Positions 43,079-54,254 of a stretch of 64,000 bases of DNA are shown in pieces. The stretch is from NCBI GenBank assembly GCA_031769625.1, contig JAUIMM010000698.1:1652501-1716500 (forward strand), given 5' to 3'. The notes beneath the pieces are model-generated. The model ran no database searches and was not told the origin of the DNA. It worked only from the letters and a program-made list of their open reading frames with translations. The position numbers and the translations under genes are program-made. Source of the DNA: Taudactylus pleione. Taxonomy: Eukaryota > Chordata > Amphibia > Anura > Myobatrachidae. Position 1 is the first letter of the stretch; each line of letters opens with the position of its first letter.

Positions 43079-43602
43079 ATCTATGATCTAAAAGGAGAAA
43101 ATAGCAGGTAGGAATTAACTTTAATTGTAGTGTAGTTAAATGTTTTAGTGACTTTGATTATACCATATGTTAAACATTAGTAAGCATCAGAGGCTGTCAC
43201 AGGGATGCTCAATGTACTGTATGGCACCCATTGGGATGCTCAATGGACTGTATGATGATCACATAGTTGTACTTAGCAACAAGGAATACTTGTTCTGTTG
43301 GGCAGCATCTCGTAAAAATCTAGTGTGGGCAAATAGGTGCTGCATTCATGAAAAAATATTTCCTCTAATAAATTAAATTTATAGTTAGCAATATAATTTT
43401 AGTTAATTTTTCATAAGTATATATTTTTTTACTGTGTATGTCTGAGCCCTGGATCACAGTGCTAGACTGGAATTATTACTTGCGGCCTAGCCATGTCTGA
43501 ACCCTGTCATAGAACTATTACTTCCACCCAGTACCTCGTTCCACCAGACTCAGAGCTACTGCCTCAATGAGACCTGCTGGCCATTTCATACCTTCGCTCT
43601 CA
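43079..43602. other. Intron-like stretch, nothing recognised
   Basis: No coding or repeat signal apart from a local gatgctcaatg-ctgtatg near-duplication at about 43,206-43,256. Confidence 0.45.
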
Positions 43603-44138
43603 GGGCCTTATTCAGACCCGCTCACGAGCGCTGAGTGCTCGCAAGCGTGTCGATGTTGGCCCAGTGCGCATGCGCACGACGGAGGCGGCCCCGTCGTGCG
43701 CATGCGCGAGACCCGGATAGCGACGGGCAAGCTGTCGCTATGGGTCCCGCTACAAAGGAGGTGTCCTGTCAATGGTGAGTGACAGCACGCCCCCTTTGGT
43801 GGGCGTGCCGGGGGCTTGGCTGGCCAGACAAAGGCGTTCCCATGGGAACGCCTACTGTCTGGGGCCGCCGCCACTGTCAGTGGGAGTGCTTTCGGCTCTG
43901 ATGGAGCCAAAAGCACTCCAGGGCTTGCGGCAACGATACCCTACCACAAGGGTCTCATTGCAAGCCCGATGGTCGCGATGGTCTTGACCATCGCGACCAT
44001 CTTCCTGGTCGCTCTCTATAGCAGTGGGTGGTCACCCACAGCTATACGAGCGGCCAGGAGGCCGCTCTAAAAATTCAGAAGGACAGCCCTGATTCAGAGC
44101 GAGCGCTCTGTCAGAGCGTCCGGCTCTGAATCAGGGCC
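43603..44138 (+). mobile_element. Fold-back MITE, GGGCCTGATTCAG family, copy 2
   Basis: gggccttattcagacccgct and ctctgaatcagggcc ends are flanked by TCA (43,600-43,602 and 44,139-44,141). It shows the same internal mosaic as 2,884-3,384 and 59,905-60,344, with gcgcatgcgc, gttcccatgggaac and a gatggtc/gaccatc hairpin. Confidence 0.9.
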
Positions 44139-44141
44139 TCA

Positions 44142-44699
44142 GTTCCATTCCCTGGTCCAGCCACCAACTAGGTGTACAGTACAATGTTCCTGGGACTCGC
44201 TTCTAACCTATCACAACTCTTGACCAACCGTTGTTGCAGGCCCCATTGCCATGTTCCACTGCAATCCATAGAATATGTCTGCACTGATTACCTCCTCTCT
44301 GTAGGCACCTACCCAAGTACTGGGACCACATCTGCGGAATTACATTCCTATTATTCACCTCAACTCTTGGGGTTCATTGTACTGCTCTGCAAGTGCTCCT
44401 GGGCCCACCTCCTTGTCTAACCATGTGACCTGGCTCCTGCGCTTTTCTTGGCCTGCATACTGCTGGACCTACTTGCTCAATATTTTTTCTGGGAGCTGTC
44501 CACCTCAACTGATGCACAGCTCCTCAACATTGGGAGGTACACAGGGGCCCTTACAAACCTTTGCTATGGGGCCTTCAAATACTTAGTTACACCCCTGACA
44601 CAGTCTGTGCTTGCAAAATTTTATGGAATATGGAGAAGAGTGCTACATCATCAAGAAGGACCTGGAGAAAAAGTATATGACTGCCTGTCTACCCTATCT
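44142..44699. other. Unassigned, with a hAT-end-like fragment
   Basis: At about 44,538-44,600 the string aggggcccttacaaaccttt, gctatggggcc and ttagttacacccctg resembles hAT-type MITE ends. No complete element is delimited. Confidence 0.4.
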
Positions 44700-45366
44700 T
44701 TGTAATTCCTGTATGTCTGCTCCTCCCCTTTAGAATGTAAGCTATTACGAGCAGGGCCCTCTACCCTCTTGTGCTTCTCTTTACTTTACTTTCATCTACT
44801 TCGTACTCCCCAATAGGGCACCTAACACTTGGTTGCTTATGCTTTGCTGCTTATTTGGGTGTTATGGTCGCGAATGTGGCAATGTATATTATCCATGTCC
44901 TTGTCTTGCATTGTATTGTACTGTAATGGTGGGTACACACTAGGCGATTAAAGTGGACGACTGAACGATATAGTTATCGTTCAGTCGTCCACTTTATCGT
45001 CCATTTTTAACACAAAAACGATGAACGATAATGACGACGCGTGTTCCCGTGGGTCGTTCGTCATCATCGTTCATTGGGTTAACATGCAGGCCAACCTGAC
45101 GATGTCGTCAGGTTGCTGCATGTTATGGAATGGGGGAGAGAGCCTGGGGCTTAACGATATCGTTAATGATATCGTTCAGCGGGTGTGCTCAATGTCATGA
45201 ACGACATTGAGCACACCCTGCCGGGGACACACTAGACAATATCGCTCAGGGAGCATATCGTCTAGTGTGTACGCACCATTAGTCACTGGTTACTTATTTG
45301 TTTATGTACTTTGTAAGGCGCTGCGGAACACTTGTGGCACCATATAAATAAACAATAATAATAATA
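44700..45366 (+). mobile_element. L2-type LINE 3' tail, split by a MITE
   Basis: gaatgtaagctattacgagc and agggccctct lead to the tail aaggcgctgcggaacacttg, accatataaataaac and AAT repeats. The tail resembles the end of the LINE at 47,566-48,296. The MITE at 44,926-45,279 separates the two halves. Confidence 0.7.
44926..45279. mobile_element. MITE, TGGTGYGTACACAC family, nested in the LINE tail
   Basis: aatggtgggtacacactagg and ctagtgtgtacgcaccat are inverted ends with TA at both sides. The interior is full of cgatatcgtt-type palindromes. It has inserted into the L2-type tail. Confidence 0.85.
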
Positions 45367-45761
45367 AATGCAAACTGCATGGTCAAACAGCCAGAAATAG
45401 GTAAAGTGTATATTATTAGTAGTACATCTTATTTCTATAGCACCAACATATATTGCTTGATGTACATACTAGGGACATGAAATGAATATAATAATAATAA
45501 AAAAGTAAAACATTATTACTGTGTAGTGTGTACTAGTATTATGCACTCTGAAGAACAGAGGGCCCACAATTGATGCAATAAGTCACATTCACTAATGAAA
45601 TCAAAATAAAATTAATAGAACTTTAGCAAAAAAGTCTATTTTTAACAGACCGTTTTAATGTGTACATTTTCTACATGTTATCATTGGATTCAGAGCAGCA
45701 CAGGCATACAGCCTGAGAATTCTTAGAATTCATTTTTCTGGCCCTTTCTAAGTATTAGAAG
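45367..45761. other. Unassigned; short SINE-tail fragment
   Basis: tttctatagcaccaacatat and gatgtacatactagggacat (about 45,430-45,478) resemble the SINE tail region. The rest has no signal. Confidence 0.4.
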
Positions 45762-45928
45762 TAGAGATGAGCGATTCGGTTTTGACTGTTGTTTTGTTAA
45801 ATTAGCGCAAGTACAGATTAGTTCTGATTTATCTAATTTGCTATGCAAAACAAATGAGAGTCAGATGCCGTTTTTAAGTTCCAAACATAACCGAGTAAAA
45901 CAGAGTCAAACCGAACCGCTCATCTCTA
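45762..45928. mobile_element. MITE with TAGAGATGAGCG ends
   Basis: tagagatgagcgattcggtt and gaaccgctcatctcta are inverted ends of a 167-bp non-coding element. Confidence 0.75.
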
Positions 45929-46043
45929 ATTTGGAAGGTTGCTTGATAGAAAGCCCAGTATAATTTAGTTAGGTGAAATATATTACAGTATGTTTATGCT
46001 TCATTTAATGCTGACTTATGAATGTTTTTATTTTTTTTTGCAG

Positions 46044-46402
46044 CTCAAGCCAGAGTGTGGGGCCAAGCTCATCCTATGGCTGATTGGTGCACACAAATCT
46101 TAACCTTCAGTTTGAGTGTAAGTTCCTAACTGTGAATATCATCGACCAATATCTCTCGTGTCCAAGTGCCACAGCCTATGTACATACGACGGCGGGGGGG
46201 AGCTATGCTGCATTTGGCAGCATGGCATCATTACGATGTCCCCAGATTGAGCTGTATGTTCAGAAGGACTGGGGATATCATTCACGACCTGCAGGAACGC
46301 GCATCGTTAATCGCCTAGTGCCTACACACGTTCAATGATATCGTTCATGGATATCGTGCAGTGTGTACGGGGCTGTACAACCTTTTTATAGCATGCAAAG
46401 TG
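46044..46402 (+). pseudogene. ccno: ccno-like cyclin-box exon, frameshifted and interrupted
   Basis: After the acceptor tttttgcag the frame LKPECGAKLILWLIGAHK matches the cyclin-box start of cyclin O (VTAE...LVSWLIPVHR). After an apparent 2-nt loss, LNLQFECKFLTVNIIDQYL matches FGLSFESLCLTVNTLDRFL. MITE-like sequence occupies about 46,176-46,378. The exon end LFIACK followed by gtatgt then matches LLIACKQ at the natural splice position. About ten codons of the box are missing at the interruption. Confidence 0.75.
46176..46378. mobile_element. MITE-like DNA inside the cyclin-box exon
   Basis: tatgtacatacgacggcgg at the left and gatatcgtgcagtgtgtacg at the right resemble the TGYGTACACAC-family ends. 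Inner cgttaatcg and gatatcgttcatggatatcg blocks fit that family. The ends are decayed. Confidence 0.55.
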
Positions 46403-46425
46403 GTATGTACTCCCTGTGGGATATT

Positions 46426-46934
46426 GGGCCTGATTCAGCAAAGATCGCAAGTGATAAGACGCACACAGTCTGTCGATTTTCGCGATAAGCGTGTGTAAAC
46501 TAGCCACTGCAATCGGGAGAGCGCAGTGTGTACGTAGACCCATTCCAGAGTGATTGACAGGAAGTACCATTTGTGGGTGGTGACGGAGGGGGTGGTTGGG
46601 CGAACGCAGGCGTGCCAGTGTGTTGGGATGGCGTTGCAGGGGCGTGCATAAATTAGTCACTGCAATACCATATGCAGCCTGAGGCCTCATAGCATACACT
46701 GAAATTAGCAGTTCCTGAGTGAGCTCTGACCTGCCTTAACTCTGCGTATGGGTCCGATGTTACCGATTGTATCACTATTTTGCCTTAGTGTACGGATGTG
46801 AGTAAGGGGAAGTGGACGTCCTTATGTTAGGATGCGATCGCAATGTGAATGCACACATTTACATATCACCGCTGATATTAACAACTGTATTGCGTGCGTA
46901 TAAGCAGAATAGCGATCCTTACTGAAACAGGCCC
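46426..46934. mobile_element. MITE, GGGCCTGATTCAG family (46.4 kb copy)
   Basis: gggcctgattcagcaaagat and ccttactgaaacaggccc ends enclose 509 bp, flanked by ATT and ATA. It starts 24 bp after the cyclin-like exon donor. Confidence 0.75.
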
Positions 46935-47565
46935 ATAGTTCTTATAGGGAGAAGTGTTGGGGTAAATATGAATTTTCCGTAGCACGAGCTTTTGGGTAAT
47001 CCTGTATTTTGTTTGGATTTTCGTCCATTTTTTTTAATATTCTAATAATTATATATTATATTATTATACTATGCTGTTAAAATTGACAGAAATATCTCTA
47101 CAACTTAGAATGAAGTATTACTAATATTACATAAGGTCAGGAAATGGTCATGAAAGTTTCTATTACAAATCTAAATAATTTTCTTACAGCTGGTCAACCA
47201 CATTATGGGAGCTATTAATTATTAACATGTGATGGCCCCACACAAAATAATGCATCTGACTTGCCATGATTTGCGGCAGAAGACACAAATCCACCAGAGC
47301 AATTCAATATTGCTCTGGTGCTAGGACAGCTGCTGTGAAAAGCAACCCATAACTGCTCGTTTTCCGAGCTTGATGAATGGTCGGCGTGCCACATTGGGAC
47401 ACAAATGGTGATTGGATTAGTTACTTAAAACATATGGAAATTATTGTATAACAGAGCCAGTCACCTTGATGAATAGGCCTCTATATTTTCTTTGTTCTGT
47501 AGCCTGTTTGCATATAAGTTGTAATAACAGATCAGCCTGTCTATTTATGTTTGTAAGCTACTTTG
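46935..47565. other. Pseudogene intron segment, nothing recognised
   Basis: AT-rich with no supported feature. Confidence 0.45.
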
Positions 47566-48296
47566 TGTCAGAACCTGTAATCCATTCACTGGCTCCCCTT
47601 CCCCTACAGAATCCTTTTCAAACTGCCACATACAAGGCCCTCTCCAACTCCACAGCTCCCTACATCTCCAAACTCAACTTCTTACACACTTCCTCCCACC
47701 TTCTCCGGTCGGCCAATGACCGCAGCCTTTCCTCCCCTCTGGTTACCACATCCCACTCCAGAAATCAAGATTTCTTCTGAGCTGCCCCCCACCATTGGAA
47801 GGATCTCCCTCGTTCCATCAGACTATTCTCCAGCCTGCATTGCCTCAAGTGGGCACTGAAAACTCATCTGCTTTGGTACACCACTTAACAATGTCACCAT
47901 GGAGTCTACCTCTTAACTCCCCTTACACTGACTCACTCCTTATGTCTTCCGTTTGTCTCCCCTTCCCTTTAGACTGTAAGCTCCATGAGCAGGAATTTCC
48001 TCCCTTCTGTTCTCATTACCTACTTCTCTTGCACACCTGCCACACATCCTTCTAATGCTCTCTGCTCCTGGATCCCAATCATCTGGGTTTTTTTTAGATG
48101 AGCTAAACCTGTCATTTGCGCCCACGCTGACAGCTACAGGTTTTAGCTGACGCTGTACTTTCCAATTGTACATATTGTTTCACTGGCTGTGTCGAGATTT
48201 GTAGTGCTATTTGTACTGTACTGTTTTGCTCTCTGTACGGTGCTGCAGAACACTTGGGGCACCCCATAAATATAATGTAATAATAATAATAACCCA
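47566..48296 (+). mobile_element. L2/CR1-type LINE 3' fragment
   Basis: The frames around 47,566-47,860 resemble the C-terminus of L2-clade ORF2 (HSLAPLPLQNPFQTATYKAL, APYISKLNFLHT, RSANDRSL). A 3' UTR and the tail acggtgctgcagaacacttg, accccataaatataatg and AAT repeats follow. Frameshifted and 5'-truncated. It lies in the intron of the cyclin-like pseudogene. Confidence 0.75.
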
Positions 48297-48334
48297 TTCC
48301 TTGCACAAGTCTCTCCTTTATTGACCCCCTTCAG

Positions 48335-48785
48335 GTGGAGACACACCAACCACGTGTTGAGGAGATGCTGGATATTTGTCACCCCGTCTTCAGCCTTAGC
48401 CAGTTGTTCATTCTTGAACGCTCCATATTAAGAAAACTGAGTTTCCACCTGGATGCCCCCACGATGGGTTACTTTCTGCAGCATTTCTTCTTTTCCAATG
48501 TCCTTGATGGAAAATGTTTTCAAGATAACAGCACCGTGGCACTGGCCAGATATAGCTGTGGTGACTCTGCCAGATTACGCATTTATCACCTACCCAACAT
48601 CTCTAATAGCCACTTGCTGTATGACCCTGGCAGGCAGAGTAATGTGCCAGGACATCACCTTCAGTGTATAGGGTAGTGGCTACCATGACAGGGAAATGCA
48701 GGAGTGTATAGGCAAGATTGAATAATGCTTTGTGCAAACAAAGATTTCCTGCGCTGCCTTCTCCCTGAGAAAGGTTAGGTCTTGA
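48335..48785 (+). pseudogene. ccno: ccno-like C-terminal exon, broken
   Basis: After the acceptor cccttcag the frame VETHQPRVEEMLDICHPVF, then LILERSILRKLSFHLDAPTM-type residues and YFLQHFF, matches cyclin O (VEVHPPRVKQLL..., LGAPTISFFLEHF). At about 48,550 an apparent 2-nt loss shifts the frame. The next part TLPDYAFITYPTSLIATCCM matches [20 protein letters not shown]. A TAG at 48,669-48,671 and a later TAA interrupt it, although the downstream HDREMQECIGKI still matches the cyclin O C-terminus. Confidence 0.82.
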
Positions 48786-49921
48786 GCAATAAATAGAAGC
48801 AACAGAGGTGTACAATAACCTAATGCCTCAACTTTTACAAAGGTCACAGTACTCCTTGTTATGACATCTAATATACATAGTACACAAGTGACATTAGTAT
48901 ATCTCTATTGTAAATAAAGCTTTTTATTTCATCCTCACTGATATGATCACTTAAATTTAATTTTAGACTAAGACAGGTTTATTGTATGAGGTGCTTCTCA
49001 GCCTTAAAATTTAATTCTTAACGGATCCATATCCATATTGGGGTCAATTGTTAATACATATTCTATACATTTTAGTGGGATAGAAGAGTGGGTGATAGAT
49101 TAAATTTACTGTAAAGAAGTGAAACACACTGCATTATCACTATAAACACTTTACATTCATTCGGACTGAATGAAGGATTTGAAATTACTCTTTTTTAGAA
49201 TGATTAGTGTATCCTTGATTATTTTTATTTGAGATTATTTATAGCTGTGCATTTTATTCTGGACAATAATTGTAGCACTGATTAAAAAAGTGTGATTTTA
49301 TACTATATAAATGGCTAGTATGGCTGCTTTGAGATGTTATAGGCACAGCCTTATATAAATATATTTGCCATATAAATCATGACAAATGTGTTAGTTTATC
49401 AAGAATGTGGTCACTGCAGCTGCATTTAGTTGCCAGGTAACCATTTCCTTGTGCTATTTATATGATCTTGTGATGATGCTGGCTTTTCTGATGAAGTCTT
49501 GATGATGAAATACATAGGGGTGTGGTCTGACATCAACTTTGATTCCTGTGTGAGAAGCCTGGTGTTCTTGACAGTGGTATCTGTACAAACCTGTATACGT
49601 GCAGTGTTTTATGACCTCCACCCTTGGTACGCATGCCATTTTCTGTTTTTCTGATTGCTTAATAAATATTCCAACAGTTTATTATCCACTACGTGGCGCC
49701 CCCTTTTTCTGCTCTGCTTTTAGATCAAATAATTTCCCGGTAATTTCGGGTAATTTAGATGGGGAAGCAGCCGACATAAATCTGGTTTCTGTGCAAGTGG
49801 ATCAGCGGTGCTACTCAATTGAACTTGGGAGACTGGTTCATCATTTTAGCAAACCACTCTGAGACTTGTTGTTCCAAAAGAACATCTGAGAAGGACTGTT
49901 ATATACTGCACTGACTTTATA
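48786..49921. other. Intergenic, nothing recognised
   Basis: AT-rich with no ORF or repeat I can support. Confidence 0.45.
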
Positions 49922-49937
49922 TTGTGTGTGTGTGTGA

Positions 49938-49972
<35 letters not shown>
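49922..49972. repeat. (TG)n(TA)n microsatellite
   Basis: It lies directly against the left end of the Tc1 element, which used a TA of this array as target. Confidence 0.95.
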
Positions 49973-49976
49973 CATA

Positions 49977-51627
49977 CAGTCAGGTCCATAAATATTGGGA
50001 CATTGACAGAATTTTCACATTTTGGCCTCTATTCACCACCACAATGGCTTTGAAATGAACCAAACAAGATGTGCTTTAACTGCAGACTTTCAGATTTAAT
50101 TTGAGGGTGATTACATCCAAATCAGGTGAACGGTGTAGGAATTACAATGGTTTCTATATGTGCCTCCCACTTTTTAAGGGGCCAAAAGTAATGGGACTAT
50201 CAACTCAAAAGCTATTTCATGGACAGGTGTGGGCTATTCCCTCGTTATTTCATTATCAATTAAGCAGGTAAAAGGTCTAGACTTGATTCTAGGTGTGACA
50301 TTTCCATTTGGAATCAGTTGCTGTCGACTCTCAATATGAGATCCAAAGAGCTGTCACTATCAGTGAAGCAAGCCATCATTAGGCTGAAAAATCAAAACAA
50401 ACCCATCAGAGAGATAGCAAAAACATTAGGTGTGGCCAAATCAACTGTTTGGAACATTCTTAAAAAGAAAGAACGCATCGGAGAGCTCAGCAACACCAAA
50501 AGACCTGGAAGACCACGGAAAACAACTGTTGTGGTTGACAGAAGAATTATTTCCCTGGTGAAGAAAAACCCCTTCACAACAGTTGGCCAAATCAAGAACA
50601 CTCTCCAGGAGGTAGGTGTATATGTGTAAAAGTCAACAATCAAGGTAAGACTTCACAAGAGTGAATATAGAGGGTTCACCACAAGATGTAAACCATTGGT
50701 GAGCCACAAAAACAGAAAGACCAGATTAGAGTTTGCCAAACAACATCTAAAAAAGCCATTACAGTTCTGGAACAACATCCTATGGACAGATGAGACAAAG
50801 ATCAACTTGTACCACAGTGATGGGAAGAGAAGAGTATGGAGAAGGAAAGGAACTGCTCATGATCCAAAACATACCACCTCATCAGTGAAGCATGGTGGTG
50901 GTAGTGTCATGGCGTGGGCGTGTATGGCTGCCAATGGAACTGGTTCCCTTGTATTTATTGATGATGTGACTGCTGACATAAACAGCAGAATGAATTCTGA
51001 AGTGTTTTGGGCAATATTATATGCTCATATTCAGTCAAATGCTTCAGAACTCATTGGACGGCGCTTCACAGTGCAGATGGACAATGACCCGAAGCATACT
51101 GCAAAAGCAAATAAAGAGTTTTTTAAGGCTAAAAAGTGGAATGTTATGCAATGGCCAAGTCAATCCCCTGACCTGAATCCGACTGAGCATGCATTTCACT
51201 TGATGAAGACAAAACTGAAGGGAAAATGCATCAAGAACAAGCAGGAACTGATGATATTTGCAGTAGAGGCCTGGCAGAGCATCACCAGGGATGAAATCCA
51301 GCGTCTGGTGATGTCTATGCATTCCACACTTCAGGCTGTAATTGCCTGCAAAGGATTTGCAACAAAGTATTAAAAAGTGAAAATTAGATTTAGGATTGTT
51401 TAGTTTGTCCCATTACTTTTGGCCCCTTAAAAAGTTGGAGGCACATATAGAAACCATTGTAATTCCTACACCGTTCATCTGATTTGGATGTAATTACCCT
51501 CAGATTAAATCTGAAAGTCTGCAGTTAAAGCACATCTTGTTTGTTTCATTTCAAGGCCTTTGTGGTGGTGAATAGAGGCCGAAATATGAAAATTCTATCA
51601 ATGTCCCAATATTTATGGACCTGAATG
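49977..51627 (+). mobile_element. Complete Tc1-type DNA transposon, copy 1
   Basis: The 1,651-bp element is flanked by TA (49,975-49,976 and 51,628-51,629). Its inverted repeats are long, about 220 bp, starting cagtcaggtccataaatatt at the left and cattcaggtccataaatatt on the opposite strand at the right. A single transposase frame lies between them. The two inverted repeats differ at few positions, which suggests fairly recent activity. Confidence 0.95.
50318..51373 (+). pseudogene. Tc1 transposase with a single in-frame stop
   Basis: Tc1 transposase cuts the transposon ends and inserts them at TA. The frame from 50,318 (the natural ATG is probably 50,336, MRSKEL) to 51,373 stays in one phase, with one TAA at 50,627-50,629. 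Copy 2 has TCA (Ser) there. The N-terminal paired-type helix-turn-helix (IREIAKTLGVAKSTVWNIL) is followed by the GRPRK hinge. The DD34E triad is visible: Asp in ILWTDETK, first Asp of MDNDPKHT and Glu of NPTEHAF, with 34 residues between the last two. About 346 residues is the usual length. Confidence 0.93.
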
Positions 51628-52121
51628 TACATACCAATAATATAAGCAGCGCACAAAGCTCAAAAACAAGTATATGAGGGACAAATATGTGAATAAATAA
51701 AATAGTTAATTGAACACTCCCTATTGAAGGTGGCAGCCAATTGCTTCCCAGAGATGGTCTAATCAGTAAACCAACAATAAGTTAAGTGAATAAAATTGTG
51801 GAAGACAGGCGCCTTCAGTGTACCAGTCAAATAACAGTGTTCAGAGAGGGAGTTCGAGGATGTTAGTCCACAATCTTTGGGATAATTCCTGAAGTGTCCT
51901 CACACAACGATCCTCATGATGTGTATCTCAAAAAGAAACAAAAAAATAGAACAAAACATAGTGTAGCTTGTAATGAATATTAACAGTGCTCAATACACTA
52001 GAGAAAGTGAAGAGATAATAGTGAAAAAAGCACTCCACTCGTGCTCAATAATAAATCTCCAGCACCAGTAATATCAAAGCCTCGTACCAACTGTATGTCT
52101 TTACAGCTCAGTGAAAATTAA

Positions 52122-52720
52122 GGCCCTGATTCAGAGCCGCTCGTAAGCGGCCGCTCGTTCGTTCTGACCGATGTTCGCACATCTGCGCATGCATACGGAT
52201 TTTAATACGCATGCGCGAACCAGTCAGTGCGGCCGAAAATCGTTTGTTCGTTATATAGCGAAAACCTGCTATTTTGAGTGACAGAAGGAGGCGTATGTGG
52301 GTGGTAACAGGGGAAGGTGCTTGAAAACGGGGGTGTGGAATTCGAACGCAGGCGTGCTTAAAGGTCAAAACGGGCGTTTTAAGGGAGTGCATAATTAATA
52401 CAGCAGCGTCATTGACCACGTCACTTGTTTTTTTTTTACTCAGAACTGCTCGCAAAATAGCGGTTGAAAAAACCAGCCACAAGAATAGCGAGCAGTTCAT
52501 ACGCTGTTCGATGTACTCGATTAATCTAATAAATAGCGGACATGACGTATGGTGCGAGCGGCAAGGGGGCGTATTTTTCAAAATTACAACCGCAAGTTTT
52601 GCTCGCTCGTTCAGACTTAGAGGCGTGAACAGACCGCAATTAGCGAACGGTTCATTTGAATAGCCACCCCTTGTTTTAGAATGAAAGACCGCAAATAGCG
52701 AGCGGCTCTGAATGAGGGCC
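52122..52720. mobile_element. MITE, GGGCCTGATTCAG family, in the left Penelope arm
   Basis: ggccctgattcagagccgct and cggctctgaatgagggcc ends are flanked by TAA (52,119-52,121 and 52,721-52,723). The right arm at about 57,235-57,250 has the same site without the insert and with one TAA, which proves the boundaries and the 3-bp duplication. Confidence 0.97.
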
Positions 52721-52924
52721 TAAGTTCCTTGCTCATACCGGATTCCATTCAATCCCATAGGTGGTTCATGTTCATGTGGAAAAATACAAGGAACAAAAAA
52801 GCCTCCAATCGTGTGGCACACTTAAGACATACATCAATTTAATAATTTCACAATAAAGACGCGTATATAAGATAAAATAGGGAACAGCTTATCTGTCTAA
52901 TAGAAGAAGGTGACCAACAGGAGG

Positions 52925-52970
52925 TCCCACTCAATGCGTTTCGTCCCGCTGTGGATTCTGGGGACTACTT
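52925..52970 (-). ncRNA. Degenerate hammerhead-like motif, left arm
   Basis: The minus strand reads ctgaagtagtccc, an insert, then gggacgaaacgc: a CUGA-like start, a GUCCC/GGGAC stem and GAAAC. The mirror copy is at about 56,988-57,028 on the plus strand. The CUGAUGA box is altered, so activity is doubtful. Confidence 0.3.
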
Positions 52971-53689
52971 CAGTAGTAGGCACAGCGTTGGAATAGTCAG
53001 GCACATTGCACAAATATATACTGCTAGCCATTAGGTTATTGAGAAATCGTCGGGTGCTAATCGACGTTGGGTCCTCCGTGTGTGCGCATGCGCGAGACCT
53101 CACACATCTCGCGTGTCCACACCAGCATCACTGGCCATATCCTAGCCGGATCTCTCTAATCAGAGCCCGCGCCGGAGCTCTTTACTTACAGCCCACGGCT
53201 GTGTTCTATGTCCGCGTCTACTATATCTCCGCATGACAGATCCTGCAGTTAAATAGGGAAGTGGTCCTTTTATCTCTAGTGATAGAACGGCTAATCTTAT
53301 ACATAGCGGCCATGTTTCTATAGTCCATGGAGGTTGCCATTTTTGATTGGTCCATAGTATGTAGGATAAAATGCATTTGATCCTATTAACAAATGTATTT
53401 AGTATGGACGTGCAATATATGGTTTGAGTGATAAGTACCTAAGAATTCCCTACGCTGGAGGGCAGGAATACTAATAATTAAATAATTAATACAGATAAAA
53501 TTGAACCTTCATATATAAATACATATATAATTATAAAACCACATATAAAAATGCATAGCTAATATATAAATATATAAATCTAAGAACCCATTAACATAAA
53601 GTATTCTAAAAATGTATCTGTTAATATACAATGACTAAGAATGATAAGAAAAATAGATTAAAGAAACATTAATTAAAGAAAAGGTGCGA

Positions 53690-54254
53690 TCTCATAGCCC
53701 TCATTCAGACCATTCGATATGAGGGTGTCCAAAGCGTAGATCCAGTATATCTCACATTTTGCTAGTTTATTGTTGAGATCGCCACCTCTCTTGTCTAGTG
53801 TGACGTGTTCAATCCCCTTAAAACTAAAATGATCCAGACTACAGTTGTGGAATTTACTAAAATGCCTCGGTACAGAGTGACAATCCTGTTTGTTACGAAT
53901 ACTTCTTACATGCTCTTGTATTCTTAGGGGCCTTTTTGTTTTCCCTATATATTTATGTCCACATCTACAATCAATTAGATAGATAACATATGTGGTTGAG
54001 CAATTGATAATCTATTTAATCCTGTATTATTTTCCGGTCTTATTACGAAAGGTTTTTGTTTCTTGACTCGAAAATGTACAAATACAACAATGATTGCATT
54101 TATAGAACCCTTTTGGTTTCGCTAACCATCCCGCAGTATTTTCACTGGGACCAGTGCTCAACATGCTGGGGGCTAGTATTTCTTTTAGGTTTTTACCTTT
54201 TCTAATGACCACTTCAGGTTTAGAGGGTAGTATTGTACCAAGAGTTTTGGTCAC
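53690..54254 (-). pseudogene. GIY-YIG endonuclease, left arm, broken
   Basis: The minus strand carries the RT end (LPSKPEVVIRKGKNLKEILA), the Cys cluster (KCNHCCIC) and then, after stops near 54,010, the GIY-YIG domain down to 53,690. The same order is in the right arm. Confidence 0.8.

Larger units (their letters stand above)
42400..48790 (+). pseudogene. ccno: Cyclin-O-like pseudogene, introns retained
   Basis: Three separated stretches align in order with vertebrate cyclin O: a possible end of exon 1 (to 42,493), a cyclin-box exon (46,044-46,402) and a C-terminal exon (48,335 to about 48,785). The second and third carry splice-like borders at positions that keep the cyclin frame, so this is an unprocessed copy, not a retrocopy. 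Cyclin O acts with Mcidas in multiciliated-cell differentiation. Frameshifts, in-frame stops and MITE-like DNA inside the cyclin box mean no working cyclin can be made. The alignment to CCNO was made from remembered family sequence and needs a search. The normal CCNO locus neighbours MCIDAS in vertebrates, so this is probably a displaced duplicate. Confidence 0.75.

Noticed and set aside
46322..46699. 125-codon minus-strand ORF
   Set aside because: Crosses the cyclin-like exon end and a MITE; no independent coding signal.
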